A stretch of 64,000 nucleotides of DNA from Candidatus Methanoperedens sp. (GTDB lineage Archaea; Halobacteriota; Methanosarcinia; Methanosarcinales; Methanoperedenaceae), in contig VEPM01000020.1 of NCBI GenBank assembly GCA_012026795.1, positions 16,472 to 80,471 on the forward strand. The letters run 5' to 3'. Shown piece by piece: positions 36,652 through 45,876 of the stretch. Every line of letters begins with the position of its first letter. The stretch's first letter is position 1. The notes under the pieces are model-generated. The model did no database searches and was not told where the DNA came from. It was given only the letters and a program-made list of their open reading frames with translations. The position numbers were made by a program, and so were the translations under genes.

Positions 36652-37458
36652 ATGAATACATTACTTGAATTCATAACGTTTGTCAAAGGGGTTGAATACC
36701 TGATTGTAATAGCGTTTTGCTTCGGGTTTATCGCCCTGTGGGTACTTGTAAACTCCAGGGATAGGATGAAAAGGCCAACAATAGTATCTTTCGTTATTCC
36801 CCTTGCACTGGTCTTTGGGGCCGGAGCAATCGTACTTACATCTTCAGATAATTCTGATGTTGCATCAGCCCCGGATATTTCAAACGTATCAGTGGCAATA
36901 CAACCCGGTAATATCAAAGAGACCAGGCTTGCTTCAAATAGCGGGTGGCCAACAGTAAATAAATCCGAGTATCTTTCAATCAGATACGGGCCAGCGACTG
37001 AGTTTCATAAGATAATGAGTGAAAAGGTCAGTTGCACTACATGCCATCATAACAGCGGGGATGAGATCCATGCATGTAAGGATTGCCATGATAGCCCGAC
37101 CAATCCGCATAATTCAACAAAACCGGGCCTGAAGGCTGCTTACCACGAGCGGTGCATATCCTGTCATCCTGAAGATTTCAATGGACCTGACAGCTGCACT
37201 AAATGCCACACAGGGGAGCTAAAAGCATCAGCCGTAGTTTCAGCTCCAATCCGTCCGCACCAGCTTACATGGGATACATGTAACAGGTGCCATCCGAAAG
37301 GGATACCAAATGGCGGCGTGGAGTCAAAGATCGTTTATCATGACAGCTGTCTTAAGTGCCATTCAACAGGAGTCGCAGGTGCGGCGTTAGTACCTGATGA
37401 CCATGCAGGAAGAGCTGGCAATACGTGCCAAGGCTGTCATAAACCAGCCGGAGGATAA
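36652..37458 (+). CDS. Membrane-anchored multiheme cytochrome c (7 CxxCH)
   Basis: A 268-residue protein. Two N-terminal transmembrane helices (about 10-32 and 43-63) are followed by a heme domain with seven CxxCH motifs (CTTCH, CKDCH, CISCH, CTKCH, CNRCH, CLKCH, CQGCH). The pattern resembles class III/Hmc- or DsrJ-type cytochromes. Additional histidines supply likely axial ligands. It is followed after 3 bp by the FeS protein gene, so it is probably the cytochrome subunit of an NrfD-containing complex. Confidence 0.88.
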   Translation: MNTLLEFITFVKGVEYLIVIAFCFGFIALWVLVNSRDRMKRPTIVSFVIPLALVFGAGAIVLTSSDNSDVASAPDISNVSVAIQPGNIKETRLASNSGWPTVNKSEYLSIRYGPATEFHKIMSEKVSCTTCHHNSGDEIHACKDCHDSPTNPHNSTKPGLKAAYHERCISCHPEDFNGPDSCTKCHTGELKASAVVSAPIRPHQLTWDTCNRCHPKGIPNGGVESKIVYHDSCLKCHSTGVAGAALVPDDHAGRAGNTCQGCHKPAGG

Positions 37459-37461
37459 ATT

Positions 37462-38400
37462 ATGATAAACAGGAGAAACCTGCTTAAAATAGGTGGAACG
37501 GTTGTTGCAGCAAGTATCCTTGGCAGCGAAACCGTTCTTGGCTCACAGGATTTCGAAGGAAATCCCGACCGCCTGGGTATGCTTACCGATACAACAAGGT
37601 GCATCGGATGCCGCCGCTGTGAAGCTGCATGTAACAAGGCTAATAATCTTCCAGATGCGAAAACATCATTTGAAGATACTTCTGTTTTCGAAGAAAAGAG
37701 GAAACCTTACGTCGCAGATGTGCAGTCATATACAGTTGTCAACAGGTTCGAGGGTGAGGACGGAAAACCGGTATATCGCAAGATCCAGTGCATGCATTGC
37801 GATGAGCCGGCATGTGTTACAGCCTGCCCGGTAGCTGCACTGACAAAATCAAAAGAAGGACCCGTGGTATGGAATGAAAAGGTGTGTATCGGATGCCGTT
37901 ATTGTATCACAGCATGTCCGTTCTATGTCCCGGCCTTTGAATATTCAAGCGCTTTTGAACCGAAAATCCAGAAATGTTTCTTGTGCAACCAGAGGATAAA
38001 AGACGGTCTCATTCCTGCCTGCGCTGAAGCATGCCCTGTTGAAGCCATACAGTTCGGAAAAAGGAAAGACCTGATGAAAATGGCAAAGCAGAGAATATGG
38101 GGGGAGCCTGATAAATATATCGACCACGTGTATGGTGAAACCGAAGCCGGAGGAACTGGCTGGTTGTATATTTCAAAACTGCCATTTGAGAAAATGGGGT
38201 TCCCCGAAAATATCGGGACAACATCATTTCCGAAACTGACAAAGGATTTCCTGGGTATGGTAAATCTAACGCTTGTCACATGGCCTGCACTGCTTGGAGG
38301 TTTTTATATGGCGACACATAAGAAACCGCATGAAGAACATGGGCAGGAGAATAAGAAGGAGAATGAGAAAAAACCTGAGGAGGATATAAAACATGAATGA
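37462..38400 (+). CDS. Tat-exported ferredoxin subunit with four [4Fe-4S] clusters (HybA/HmcB/DsrO-like)
   Basis: A 312-residue protein. The N-terminus INRRNLLKIGGT is a twin-arginine signal, followed by a hydrophobic stretch. Cysteine groups CIGCRRCEAAC, CMHCDEPACVTAC, CIGCRYCITAC and CFLCN...CAEAC would hold four cubanes. A C-terminal membrane helix (about 265-285) ends in a His/Lys/Glu-rich tail. It would relay electrons between the NrfD-like subunit and the cytochrome on the outer face of the membrane. It overlaps the next gene by 8 bp. Confidence 0.92.
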   Translation: MINRRNLLKIGGTVVAASILGSETVLGSQDFEGNPDRLGMLTDTTRCIGCRRCEAACNKANNLPDAKTSFEDTSVFEEKRKPYVADVQSYTVVNRFEGEDGKPVYRKIQCMHCDEPACVTACPVAALTKSKEGPVVWNEKVCIGCRYCITACPFYVPAFEYSSAFEPKIQKCFLCNQRIKDGLIPACAEACPVEAIQFGKRKDLMKMAKQRIWGEPDKYIDHVYGETEAGGTGWLYISKLPFEKMGFPENIGTTSFPKLTKDFLGMVNLTLVTWPALLGGFYMATHKKPHEEHGQENKKENEKKPEEDIKHE

Positions 38401-39661
38401 ATTTGGAAACGAAACTGTGGAAAGACATGTGTATCCCGAAAATGAACTGACAGGTGCGGAAATAATTTCTAACTGGTTCAGGGAGAAGATATTTTTGGGA
38501 CTATCGTTCAAAGAATATATGAAGACGCTCATCACCCCTCTTAATATTGGTGCGGGTCTCATTGTCTTTGCGGGCCTATTCCTGATAGCAATGCGGTTTA
38601 TTTACGGACTTGACCAGGTAACGGAAGCTTCGAATGAACAGCCCTGGGGACTATTCCTGACATGGGGATTATTCAGCGGAGTTCCATTCTCAGCATCAGG
38701 ATTTGTAATCGGGACAGGAGTTTATATTTTCGGGGTCAAGAGATATCAGCCGATTGTCAAGAATGCGATCCTGCTGGGTTTCCTGGGATACCTGTTTGCA
38801 GTAATATTCCTTATGATAGACCTTGGCCGCCCGTGGAGAATATATTATCCTATGGCCATATCATTCGGGACTGCATCAGTAATGTTCCTTGTGGCCTGGC
38901 ATGTAGCCCTGTATCTCTCGGTGCAGTTCTTTGAATTCAGCCCATCGATCCTGGCCTGGCTAAACCAGGGATACCTGCGAAAGATAGCTGTGAGCATGAC
39001 ACTGGGTCTTACAATATTTGGAGTAATGCTCTCTACACTGCACCAGTCGGCTCTTTCAGCCATGTTCCTCCTTGCGCCCGGTAAGGTGCATCCGCTATGG
39101 TATACATCATACCTGCCATGGCTTGCCCTCATTTCAGCAATAGGAGCTGCGATGGCCCTGATGATCGTGGTCAGTAAACTCACAACGATATACTTCAGGA
39201 ACAGGGCATCGCCGGAATACCTTGGAAGCATTGATGATGTTACGATCGGTCTTGGGAAAGCCTCTTCGCTTGTCATGTTTACATACCTGGGAATGAGATT
39301 GATAAGCATTACACATGAAGGCGCATGGAAGTACCTCGATACGCCAACTGGTCACTGGTTTATGGTTGAGATATTTATCCTTGCGCTGGTCCCATTCCTG
39401 TATTATTACGGGGTAATGAAGAAGAACGTAAGACTTATCCAGGTAACAGGTGTTGTGACGATGATCGGAATAATCCTTAACAGGTTCAACCTGACATTGC
39501 TGACATTCAACTATCAACTTCCTAAAGGAGAACTCTTCTACTGGAAGGAAGTGCTGGTAGTAATATCAGTTATCATAATACAGATACTGGTTTACAGATG
39601 GATCGTCAACAGGATGCCTGTCCTTCGGGATCATCCCGATTATCCGAATGACGGGCATTAA
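38393..39661 (+). CDS. NrfD/HybB-like quinone-reactive membrane subunit
   Basis: A 422-residue membrane protein with ten hydrophobic helices. GLFLTWGLFSGVPFSASGF, MIDLGRPWRIYY and TLHQSALSAMFLLAPGKVHPLWYTSYLP are typical of the HybB/HmcC branch of the NrfD family. Members exchange electrons with menaquinone or methanophenazine and pair with a four-cluster FeS protein, as here. It ends the operon before a strong terminator. Confidence 0.9.
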   Translation: MNEFGNETVERHVYPENELTGAEIISNWFREKIFLGLSFKEYMKTLITPLNIGAGLIVFAGLFLIAMRFIYGLDQVTEASNEQPWGLFLTWGLFSGVPFSASGFVIGTGVYIFGVKRYQPIVKNAILLGFLGYLFAVIFLMIDLGRPWRIYYPMAISFGTASVMFLVAWHVALYLSVQFFEFSPSILAWLNQGYLRKIAVSMTLGLTIFGVMLSTLHQSALSAMFLLAPGKVHPLWYTSYLPWLALISAIGAAMALMIVVSKLTTIYFRNRASPEYLGSIDDVTIGLGKASSLVMFTYLGMRLISITHEGAWKYLDTPTGHWFMVEIFILALVPFLYYYGVMKKNVRLIQVTGVVTMIGIILNRFNLTLLTFNYQLPKGELFYWKEVLVVISVIIIQILVYRWIVNRMPVLRDHPDYPNDGH

Positions 39662-39689
39662 TTCAAGATGAAGCTGGGAAGGATAGGAG

Positions 39690-39741
39690 CCGGATAGGGT
39701 TGTTTGCTTGCATGCAGCCTTGTCCGGAATTATTTTTTTAA
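39690..39741 (+). terminator. Terminator of the cytochrome/FeS/NrfD operon
   Basis: A 13-bp stem with several G-U pairs (CCGGATAGGGTTG 39690-39702; CAGCCTTGTCCGG 39715-39727) has a 12-base loop and is followed by a T-rich run. It separates the operon from the convergent gene at 39743. Confidence 0.75.
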
Positions 39742-39742
39742 T

Positions 39743-41062
39743 TTATTTGGTTTGTTGTGCAGAAGGAGCTTTTCGGGAAGGCATGACAAGTACCTTGTCT
39801 ATCCGGTTTTTATCCATATCCACTACCTCAAAGCGTAATCCGTTCCATTCAAAATGGTTGCCTACAACAGGGATACGCCCCATATGCATCAGCACAAAGC
39901 CGCCCAATGTCTGATAGATGCCCTCTCCTGGCAGCTCTTTAATGCTGAATATCTTTTTGAAATCATCCACGAGCAACATTCCATCCAGAAGCCATGAGCC
40001 ATCCTCGCGCTGCACAGCCAGTGGCTGCTCCAGTTCCTCTACTGATGGTATATCCCCGACGATCTGTTCCAGTATATCTTTTAGTGTTACCAATCCCTGG
40101 ACACTGCCGTATTCATCGACCACGAGCGAGATATGTATGCCGGATTTCTTGAATAGTTCCAGAACTTTCAAAGCGTGCGTACTTTCGGGCACAAACAACG
40201 GGCGGCGCATGGATGCCCTCAGATCAGGAGTCTTGCCTGCCATGTTAAGATCCAGCATGTCCTTAATTTGCACTATGCCAAGAATATTATCAAGACTACC
40301 CTGACCTACCGGAAAGCGGGAATGACCGCTATCGGCTATTTTATGTCGTATTTCCTGGGACGAATCTTCGATATCAAGCCAGACTATCTCGGTACGTGGC
40401 GTCATCAATGCACCTGCACGCAGGTCACCCAGGCGAAATACCTGCTCTACCATATCCCTTTCTGCTTTTTCAAACGTTCCGGCTTTCATACCCTGCTCGA
40501 TCAGGATATTAATCTCTTCCTCTGTTACAGGCGGTTCGGTAACCGGTCGTATGCCCAATATTCTGAGTACCGTATCTGTCGAAATGCTCAACAGATGAAC
40601 CGCAGGCGCGGTTATCCTGGATAACATGCGCATAGGGACGGCCATAATACATGCTATCCGTTCCGGGTTATGTAATGCCATCCTTTTGGGCACAAGTTCA
40701 CCAATAACCAAAGTAAGATATGTAATTCCAAGAACTACAGTACCCAGAGCAATGGCTTTGCTGTAGGGCGCAAATAAGGGTATAAAGACCAGGCGCGCAG
40801 ACAGTTCCTCTGCTATGGTTGCTCCGCCTAATACGCCAGCCAGTATGCCTATAAGTGTGATGCCAATTTGGACCGTGGATAGCAAACGATTGGGTGAATC
40901 TGCAAGATCCAGCGCAACCTGTGCCTTTGCATTGCCTTCATTGACCCATTGCTGAAGCCGTGCCTTGCGTGCCGAAATAATGGCAATCTCGGACATGGAA
41001 AAAACACCATTGGCAATGGTAAGTAAAATGATGAGTATAATTTGAAACGTGATGTCTGGCAT
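39743..41062 (-). CDS. CNNM/CorC (hemolysin-like) family membrane protein
   Basis: A 439-residue protein. An N-terminal DUF21/CNNM membrane domain (about 1-190; ISARKARLQQWVNEG, QIGITLIGILAGVLGG, GELVPKRMALHNPE) precedes a CBS pair (about 205-335; MTPRTEIVWLD, VVDEYGSVQGLVTLKDILEQIVGD) and a C-terminal CorC/HlyC transporter-associated domain (about 350-430; DGSWLLDGMLLVDDF, GGFVLMHMGRIP). Relatives transport Mg2+ or Na+/Co2+. Base composition and wording look somewhat more bacterial than the neighbours, so transfer is possible but not shown. Confidence 0.9.
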   Translation of the reverse strand: MPDITFQIILIILLTIANGVFSMSEIAIISARKARLQQWVNEGNAKAQVALDLADSPNRLLSTVQIGITLIGILAGVLGGATIAEELSARLVFIPLFAPYSKAIALGTVVLGITYLTLVIGELVPKRMALHNPERIACIMAVPMRMLSRITAPAVHLLSISTDTVLRILGIRPVTEPPVTEEEINILIEQGMKAGTFEKAERDMVEQVFRLGDLRAGALMTPRTEIVWLDIEDSSQEIRHKIADSGHSRFPVGQGSLDNILGIVQIKDMLDLNMAGKTPDLRASMRRPLFVPESTHALKVLELFKKSGIHISLVVDEYGSVQGLVTLKDILEQIVGDIPSVEELEQPLAVQREDGSWLLDGMLLVDDFKKIFSIKELPGEGIYQTLGGFVLMHMGRIPVVGNHFEWNGLRFEVVDMDKNRIDKVLVMPSRKAPSAQQTK

Positions 41063-41449
41063 TGTTGTCTCTTATTAGCCTGATATTAAGATTAAGGTTA
41101 ATGTCCACTAACCTGTGGGAATATAGATATAGGTATAGATATAGAATTCTCACCATACCTTTTTTCTATAGCTTCCAAACTTTCCATAGGAACCATATTT
41201 CAATTCTCAGACACAAAAATATGAATTAAAATGATAAGTCTAAGATAAGCGGGAAGGGGAGTGGGTGGTATCGTTGAAAAAATGAACCCGCTTATCTTGT
41301 TCGTTTTTACGCGAACACTTCTATCATCAATTGCTCGGAATAAATAGTTTTCGCTTGGTAAATGATACTCAGTATTTGGATGACATAATTATTCATGAAA
41401 TTACTAAAACAAGGCAAGCTATATTATAATATCCGTTAATTGTGCCACT
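41063..41449. other. Intergenic region with a long inverted repeat
   Basis: 387 bases without a gene. A perfect 12-bp inverted repeat AAGATAAGCGGG/CCCGCTTATCTT (41242-41253, 41287-41298; 33-base spacer) is followed immediately by a second hairpin GTTCG/CGAAC (41299-41316). There is no T-run after it on the plus strand. Candidate small RNA, terminator of an unseen transcript, or remnant of a small mobile element. Confidence 0.5.
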
Positions 41450-42733
41450 ATGTTCACAATAAAAGATCATCTTGAAATCAGGAATCATCATCTTATTATT
41501 GGCGGCGCTGATACCACCGTCCTTGCAGAACAGTTTGGAACTCCCCTGTACGTTACTAATGAATCCAGGGTCATCAGTAATTTCTCAGAATACAGGAAGG
41601 CTTTCCCTGATGCTGAAATAAATTATGCGGCCAAAGCCAATGGAAGCTTTGCCATCCTCAGGATGCTTGCGCGGGAAGGGGCTGGCGCTGATGTTTTCAG
41701 TTTCGGCGAGCTTTATATGGCGCTTCTTGCCGGAATCGGGCGTGAGAAAATCCTCTTTAATGGCAATTCAAAGACTGATTTTGAACTGCAAAAAGCAGTG
41801 GAAATGGGTATAAAAGTCTCTGTGGATTCTCTTGATGAACTTCGCACATTATCAAAAATAGCTGATTCCCTGGGTAAAACAGTAGAGATCGCATTCCGTG
41901 TCAATCCCGATGTCTCTGCAAAGACCCATCCTAAAATATCAACCGGCCTTCGGACTTCAAAATTCGGGATTCCTTCAGAGGAAGTTGTGGGTGCATATAA
42001 AGAGGCGAATAAACTTCCAGGGATCGTACCGGCTGGCATTCACTGCCATATCGGGTCCCAGATACTGGATACAACGCCTTTCACCGAAGCTACCCATAAA
42101 ATGATGGATCTTGTTGAAAAAATAACGGGGCTTGGAATAAATCTTGAATTCGTGGACATGGGTTCGGGTCTTGGTATACCTTATAAAAAGGATGAAGGAC
42201 AGGCCCCAACACCTCTTGACCATGCAAATGCGATCCTTCCGGTATTTGAAGAAAGGACAAAAGCTATTGGAATATCACCCCGGCTTGTGCTTGAGCCCGG
42301 ACGTTTTATTGTTGCAGATACGACCATCCTCCTTGCACGCGTCAATACAGTAAAGAAAGCGGCAAAGAATTTTGTTGGTGTAGATGCAGGTTTTAATCTT
42401 CTTGTCCGCCCCACCATGTATGACTCATATCATCATATTGTTGTTGCAAATAAAGCAAATTCCAGACCTGAGGACATTTACACGATCGTCGGGCCAATAT
42501 GCGAGACCGGGGATATTTTCGCAAAGGATAGAACCCTGCCGCATATTGAAAAAGGCGACCTGGTCGCTCTGCTGGATGCCGGAGCATACGGCTTTAGCAT
42601 GAGCAGCCAGTATAACGGAAGACCCCGGTGTGCTGAAGTACTGGTAAAAGACGGAGAGGCGGAAGTCATAAGGAACCGGGAGGACTTTGTGGACCTGCTT
42701 AACGGGCAGAAGCTTCCGGCAAGGTTGATGTGA
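41450..42733 (+). CDS. lysA: Diaminopimelate decarboxylase
   Basis: A 427-residue group IV PLP decarboxylase that makes lysine from meso-diaminopimelate. The PLP lysine is in NYAAKANGS. HCHIGSQI, EPGRFIVADTTILL, and GPICETGD (catalytic Cys and Glu of the neighbouring subunit) are present, with DAGAYGFSMSSQYNGRPR at the end. Length is normal. It is followed 33 bp later by cbiD. Confidence 0.96.
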   Translation: MFTIKDHLEIRNHHLIIGGADTTVLAEQFGTPLYVTNESRVISNFSEYRKAFPDAEINYAAKANGSFAILRMLAREGAGADVFSFGELYMALLAGIGREKILFNGNSKTDFELQKAVEMGIKVSVDSLDELRTLSKIADSLGKTVEIAFRVNPDVSAKTHPKISTGLRTSKFGIPSEEVVGAYKEANKLPGIVPAGIHCHIGSQILDTTPFTEATHKMMDLVEKITGLGINLEFVDMGSGLGIPYKKDEGQAPTPLDHANAILPVFEERTKAIGISPRLVLEPGRFIVADTTILLARVNTVKKAAKNFVGVDAGFNLLVRPTMYDSYHHIVVANKANSRPEDIYTIVGPICETGDIFAKDRTLPHIEKGDLVALLDAGAYGFSMSSQYNGRPRCAEVLVKDGEAEVIRNREDFVDLLNGQKLPARLM

Positions 42734-42766
42734 AGTGTTACAATAGACTTTGATTCTTTATGAAAT

Positions 42767-43795
42767 ATGATCGACCCTGTTGATAATTTTGAAATTCCCG
42801 ATGAATGGATAAAACGTGCAAGCATACCACCTGACGAATTAAATTCCCGCATATCGAGCGGACGTTATGTTCTTCTTTCGGACGGCTCGCTTTTGCGGCG
42901 CGGGTTTACAACAGGGACAACCGCTGCTGCTGCTGCAAAAGCTGCGGTCTTATCCCTTAAAGGGGATATTTCAGAGGTTTCTGTTGTATCTGTTCCCACG
43001 CCTGTCGGGATACGTGCTTTCCTTTCGGTTGATGCAAAGAATGGGAAGGCTTCTGTTGTTAAGGATTCAGGAGATCATGAAAGCGATGCAACCAGGGGAA
43101 TAGAGATCCAGGCCAGGGCAAAAGAAAATGAGACAATAATAATCAAAGCAGGATATGGCATAGGTTCAAAAAATGGCAAACCAGCGATCAATCCTTCTCC
43201 GATGCGGCAGATAGAGGAAGCTATAAAAGAGGCACTTCTTGAGACAAAGTTAAAAGGAGCGTTAGTTACAATTTCAATCCCGCAGGGTAAGGAAGTTGCA
43301 AAAAAAACGCTTAATGAAAAGATCGGGATAACTGGAGGGCTTTCCATTCTGGGAACAACTGGCTTTGTAGAGCCGTGGAATGAACATCTGGGAGAAATGA
43401 AGGAAGAACTTATCGCAAAAGCCGACAGGGTCGTTCTTACAACAGGAAGAACTGGTGTGCGCTTTTCCAGCATGCTTTTCCCGGGATACACAGTAATACT
43501 TATCGGGAGCGATATCCCAGGAGGTCTTGCTGCCGCAAAAGGTGAGGTAATTATCTGCGGTCTTCCAGGACTTATATTGAAATGGGCAAATCCTGATATC
43601 TTAAAAAATAGCGGTTATCTTACCATCCAGGAAATGATCGATGCTAATCCGGAAAATCCTGTTATTGACCTGACGCTGGATGAGGCGGTCAGGATATCGG
43701 GAAGAAGAATTGTGCTATTGGACAGGAACGGGACAATTCTTCGTGATACCCGCGAACGAAATATCAATCCTATCAATCCGGATGGAACTTTATGA
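42767..43795 (+). CDS. cbiD: Cobalt-precorrin-5B C(1)-methyltransferase
   Basis: A 342-residue CbiD of the anaerobic cobalamin pathway. The signature RRGFTTGTTAAAAAKAA is followed by KDSGDHESDATRGIEI, INPSPMRQIEEAI, LGTTGFVEPWNE and TTGRTGVRFSSML. The product supplies corrinoid for MtrA among others. Its stop overlaps the cbiE start (ATGA), so the genes are coupled. Confidence 0.95.
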   Translation: MIDPVDNFEIPDEWIKRASIPPDELNSRISSGRYVLLSDGSLLRRGFTTGTTAAAAAKAAVLSLKGDISEVSVVSVPTPVGIRAFLSVDAKNGKASVVKDSGDHESDATRGIEIQARAKENETIIIKAGYGIGSKNGKPAINPSPMRQIEEAIKEALLETKLKGALVTISIPQGKEVAKKTLNEKIGITGGLSILGTTGFVEPWNEHLGEMKEELIAKADRVVLTTGRTGVRFSSMLFPGYTVILIGSDIPGGLAAAKGEVIICGLPGLILKWANPDILKNSGYLTIQEMIDANPENPVIDLTLDEAVRISGRRIVLLDRNGTILRDTRERNINPINPDGTL

Positions 43796-44373
43796 AAATT
43801 ATTGGTGTGGGCGCGGGCCCTGGTCTACTTACAAACGAAGCGATAAAGGCAATAGAAAATGCCAGCATAATATTCGGATCAAAACGGGCTATTGAACTGG
43901 CAAAAGAACATATAAAATGCAAAGCGAATATACTTACGGATTATACTTTGCAACAACTCCCCGGAAATGCGGTCGTCCTCTCCACAGGAGACCCGATGCT
44001 TTCAGGTCTTGGGAAGTATGCAAAATTGGAAGATCAAATTATCCCGGGGATCTCATCAATGCAGATCGCATGCGCAAGGCTGTGCCTTGGAATTGACAAT
44101 ATTGCTGTCATTACTGCCCACTCAAGGGATATTGGGATTGTTAAAGAACGGATATTGGCGGATTTAAGAAATGGAAAAAATATTTTTCTGCTTCCTGACT
44201 CCTCTTTTGGTGTAAAAGAAATTGCAGTTTTCCTTAAAAATGAGGGTTTTTCAAAGAAGATCTCTGTCTGTGAGAAGCTTGGTTATCACGATGAGCGCAT
44301 AGTGACCGGAACTACTGATAAGCCTCCAGCCTCTGGATCTGATATGTATTGTGTAATTATAACCAATTTTTAA
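43792..44373 (+). CDS. cbiE: Cobalt-precorrin-7 C(5)-methyltransferase
   Basis: A 193-residue tetrapyrrole methylase. The N-terminal VGAGPGLLTNEAIKAI SAM loop, LSTGDPMLSGLGKYA and PGISSMQIACARLCL are typical of CbiE/CobL-N. Coupled to cbiD by a 4-bp overlap. No CbiT lies downstream, so the C15 methylation/decarboxylation enzyme is elsewhere. The 3' end overlaps the convergent KaiC-like gene by 4 bp. Confidence 0.93.
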   Translation: MKIIGVGAGPGLLTNEAIKAIENASIIFGSKRAIELAKEHIKCKANILTDYTLQQLPGNAVVLSTGDPMLSGLGKYAKLEDQIIPGISSMQIACARLCLGIDNIAVITAHSRDIGIVKERILADLRNGKNIFLLPDSSFGVKEIAVFLKNEGFSKKISVCEKLGYHDERIVTGTTDKPPASGSDMYCVIITNF

Positions 44374-45824
44374 TTTAATTTGCGTGCGCTTCCACAAAGC
44401 ACGCTTTCATAACCTTTCATGGCGCTCATTACCTTGATCCCCTTATCTGTGAGTTCATATTCCCGTATCTCGGTGTCATGTTCAATACCTCGCGATTTGA
44501 GTATGCTTAAAACCCCGTGTATCTTTCCATCGACCTCAACATGACGAAGCAGTATGATGTTATCTACGGCACACGACAAAGCTTCATGCGTCAGCTTCAC
44601 AGCGCCGAACAGCTCAGATATCTCACTTGTTACGGCTGTTGTGACACCCATTGTTGAAAACATGTCAAGAAGGATCGTGATATAGTTCTTGCGTTCTATG
44701 CTATCCGGTAGCGACGTCTCAAGATTTTCTATGCCATCAAATAAGATGCGTTTAATATTGTTTTCTTTTATCTTCTTTTTCAGTATCAAAGCTTCTTCAT
44801 CGGGCCTGAAGAAAACAGGAGATAAATATATGATCTCAAGCATTTTCTTATCAAGATACGGCTGCAAATCCAGGCCAAACGCCCTTGAATTCCTGACAAG
44901 TTTTGATGGACGTTCTTCCATAGACATTATCAACCCATTTTCATCCCGGATGAGCCCGTCGCAAATGAAATGAATACCAAATGTGGTTTTCCCGGTGCCT
45001 GTTGTGCCTGAAATGAGTAAAACATCATCATCAGGAATACCGCCTTTTAGCATATTATCAAGACCTGATATGCCAGTACTGACTTTGATACTGGATACAG
45101 GTTTATCTTCAGTTTCCGGTAATAACCTGGGGAAAACAATTATGCCTATATTTCTTATATCCATCGAATGTTTCCCTGATATGTATTTTTGCCCCCTCAT
45201 TTTGATGAGGCGAAGATTCCTTTCCACCCGCATTCCGAAAATGTCCTCAGACAGGTATATTACTCCGTCAGCAAGGTATCCCACTACGCTTTTCCTGAGA
45301 TCTTCAAGGGTGAATTCACCTGTAATAATTACAAGGGTATTCCAGCTTTTCATTGAAGTGAACAGGTCAAAATAAAATCCCCTTCTCTCATCGTCAGAAA
45401 CCGGCCTGTTTTCAAATGACTTCAGAAGGTCTCCCAGCGCGGTCAGGGGATCTATGACGATCCTTGCTGGTTTGATAATGGAAATTTTTTTGTTAATAAA
45501 ATCCAGGACTTCATCATGCCCTTTTTTCAGCAAGGATTCACTGATACTGACTATATTCATTTTGTTTGTTTCATAGAGTTCCTGGTCAAAGAAAGAAAAT
45601 CGCGACATATAATTGTTTATCATTGCAGGGGGTTCGGAGACCGTGGAAATGAAAAGACATATATCGCCTGCTTTTGCTGCATTGAACAGGGATTGGGCTG
45701 CGAATGTTGTTTTTCCACTGCCTGCCGCACCTGCTACAAGCACAATTGAAGGCTTGTTGAAGCCTCCCTCAAGTATTTCATCAAGATTTGGTATATGAGA
45801 AGGAACGATTATCATTCTGACCAC
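44370..45824 (-). CDS. Double-domain KaiC-like ATPase
   Basis: A 484-residue protein with two RecA-type domains. The first has PNLDEILEGG and Walker A AGAAGSGKTTF (about residue 31). The second has STGISGLDNMLKGG, Walker A SGTTGTGKTTF (about 260) and SMEERPSKL. Walker B strands are ARIVIDPLTAL and RILFDGIENL. The start could be ATG 45824 or 45815 (MIIVPSHIP). It resembles archaeal two-domain KaiC homologues, not necessarily clock proteins. The CTATATAAGG just upstream resembles motifs near the Pho genes. Confidence 0.85.
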   Translation of the reverse strand: MVRMIIVPSHIPNLDEILEGGFNKPSIVLVAGAAGSGKTTFAAQSLFNAAKAGDICLFISTVSEPPAMINNYMSRFSFFDQELYETNKMNIVSISESLLKKGHDEVLDFINKKISIIKPARIVIDPLTALGDLLKSFENRPVSDDERRGFYFDLFTSMKSWNTLVIITGEFTLEDLRKSVVGYLADGVIYLSEDIFGMRVERNLRLIKMRGQKYISGKHSMDIRNIGIIVFPRLLPETEDKPVSSIKVSTGISGLDNMLKGGIPDDDVLLISGTTGTGKTTFGIHFICDGLIRDENGLIMSMEERPSKLVRNSRAFGLDLQPYLDKKMLEIIYLSPVFFRPDEEALILKKKIKENNIKRILFDGIENLETSLPDSIERKNYITILLDMFSTMGVTTAVTSEISELFGAVKLTHEALSCAVDNIILLRHVEVDGKIHGVLSILKSRGIEHDTEIREYELTDKGIKVMSAMKGYESVLCGSARKLN

Positions 45825-45876
45825 CAGCTACTTAATAAATATTGGGTCAAATTCTATATAAGGATTGGGTAGAAAT

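Noticed and set aside
44370..45824. Circadian-clock KaiC
   Set aside because: Two-domain KaiC homologues are common in archaea without KaiA or KaiB; neither is present here.
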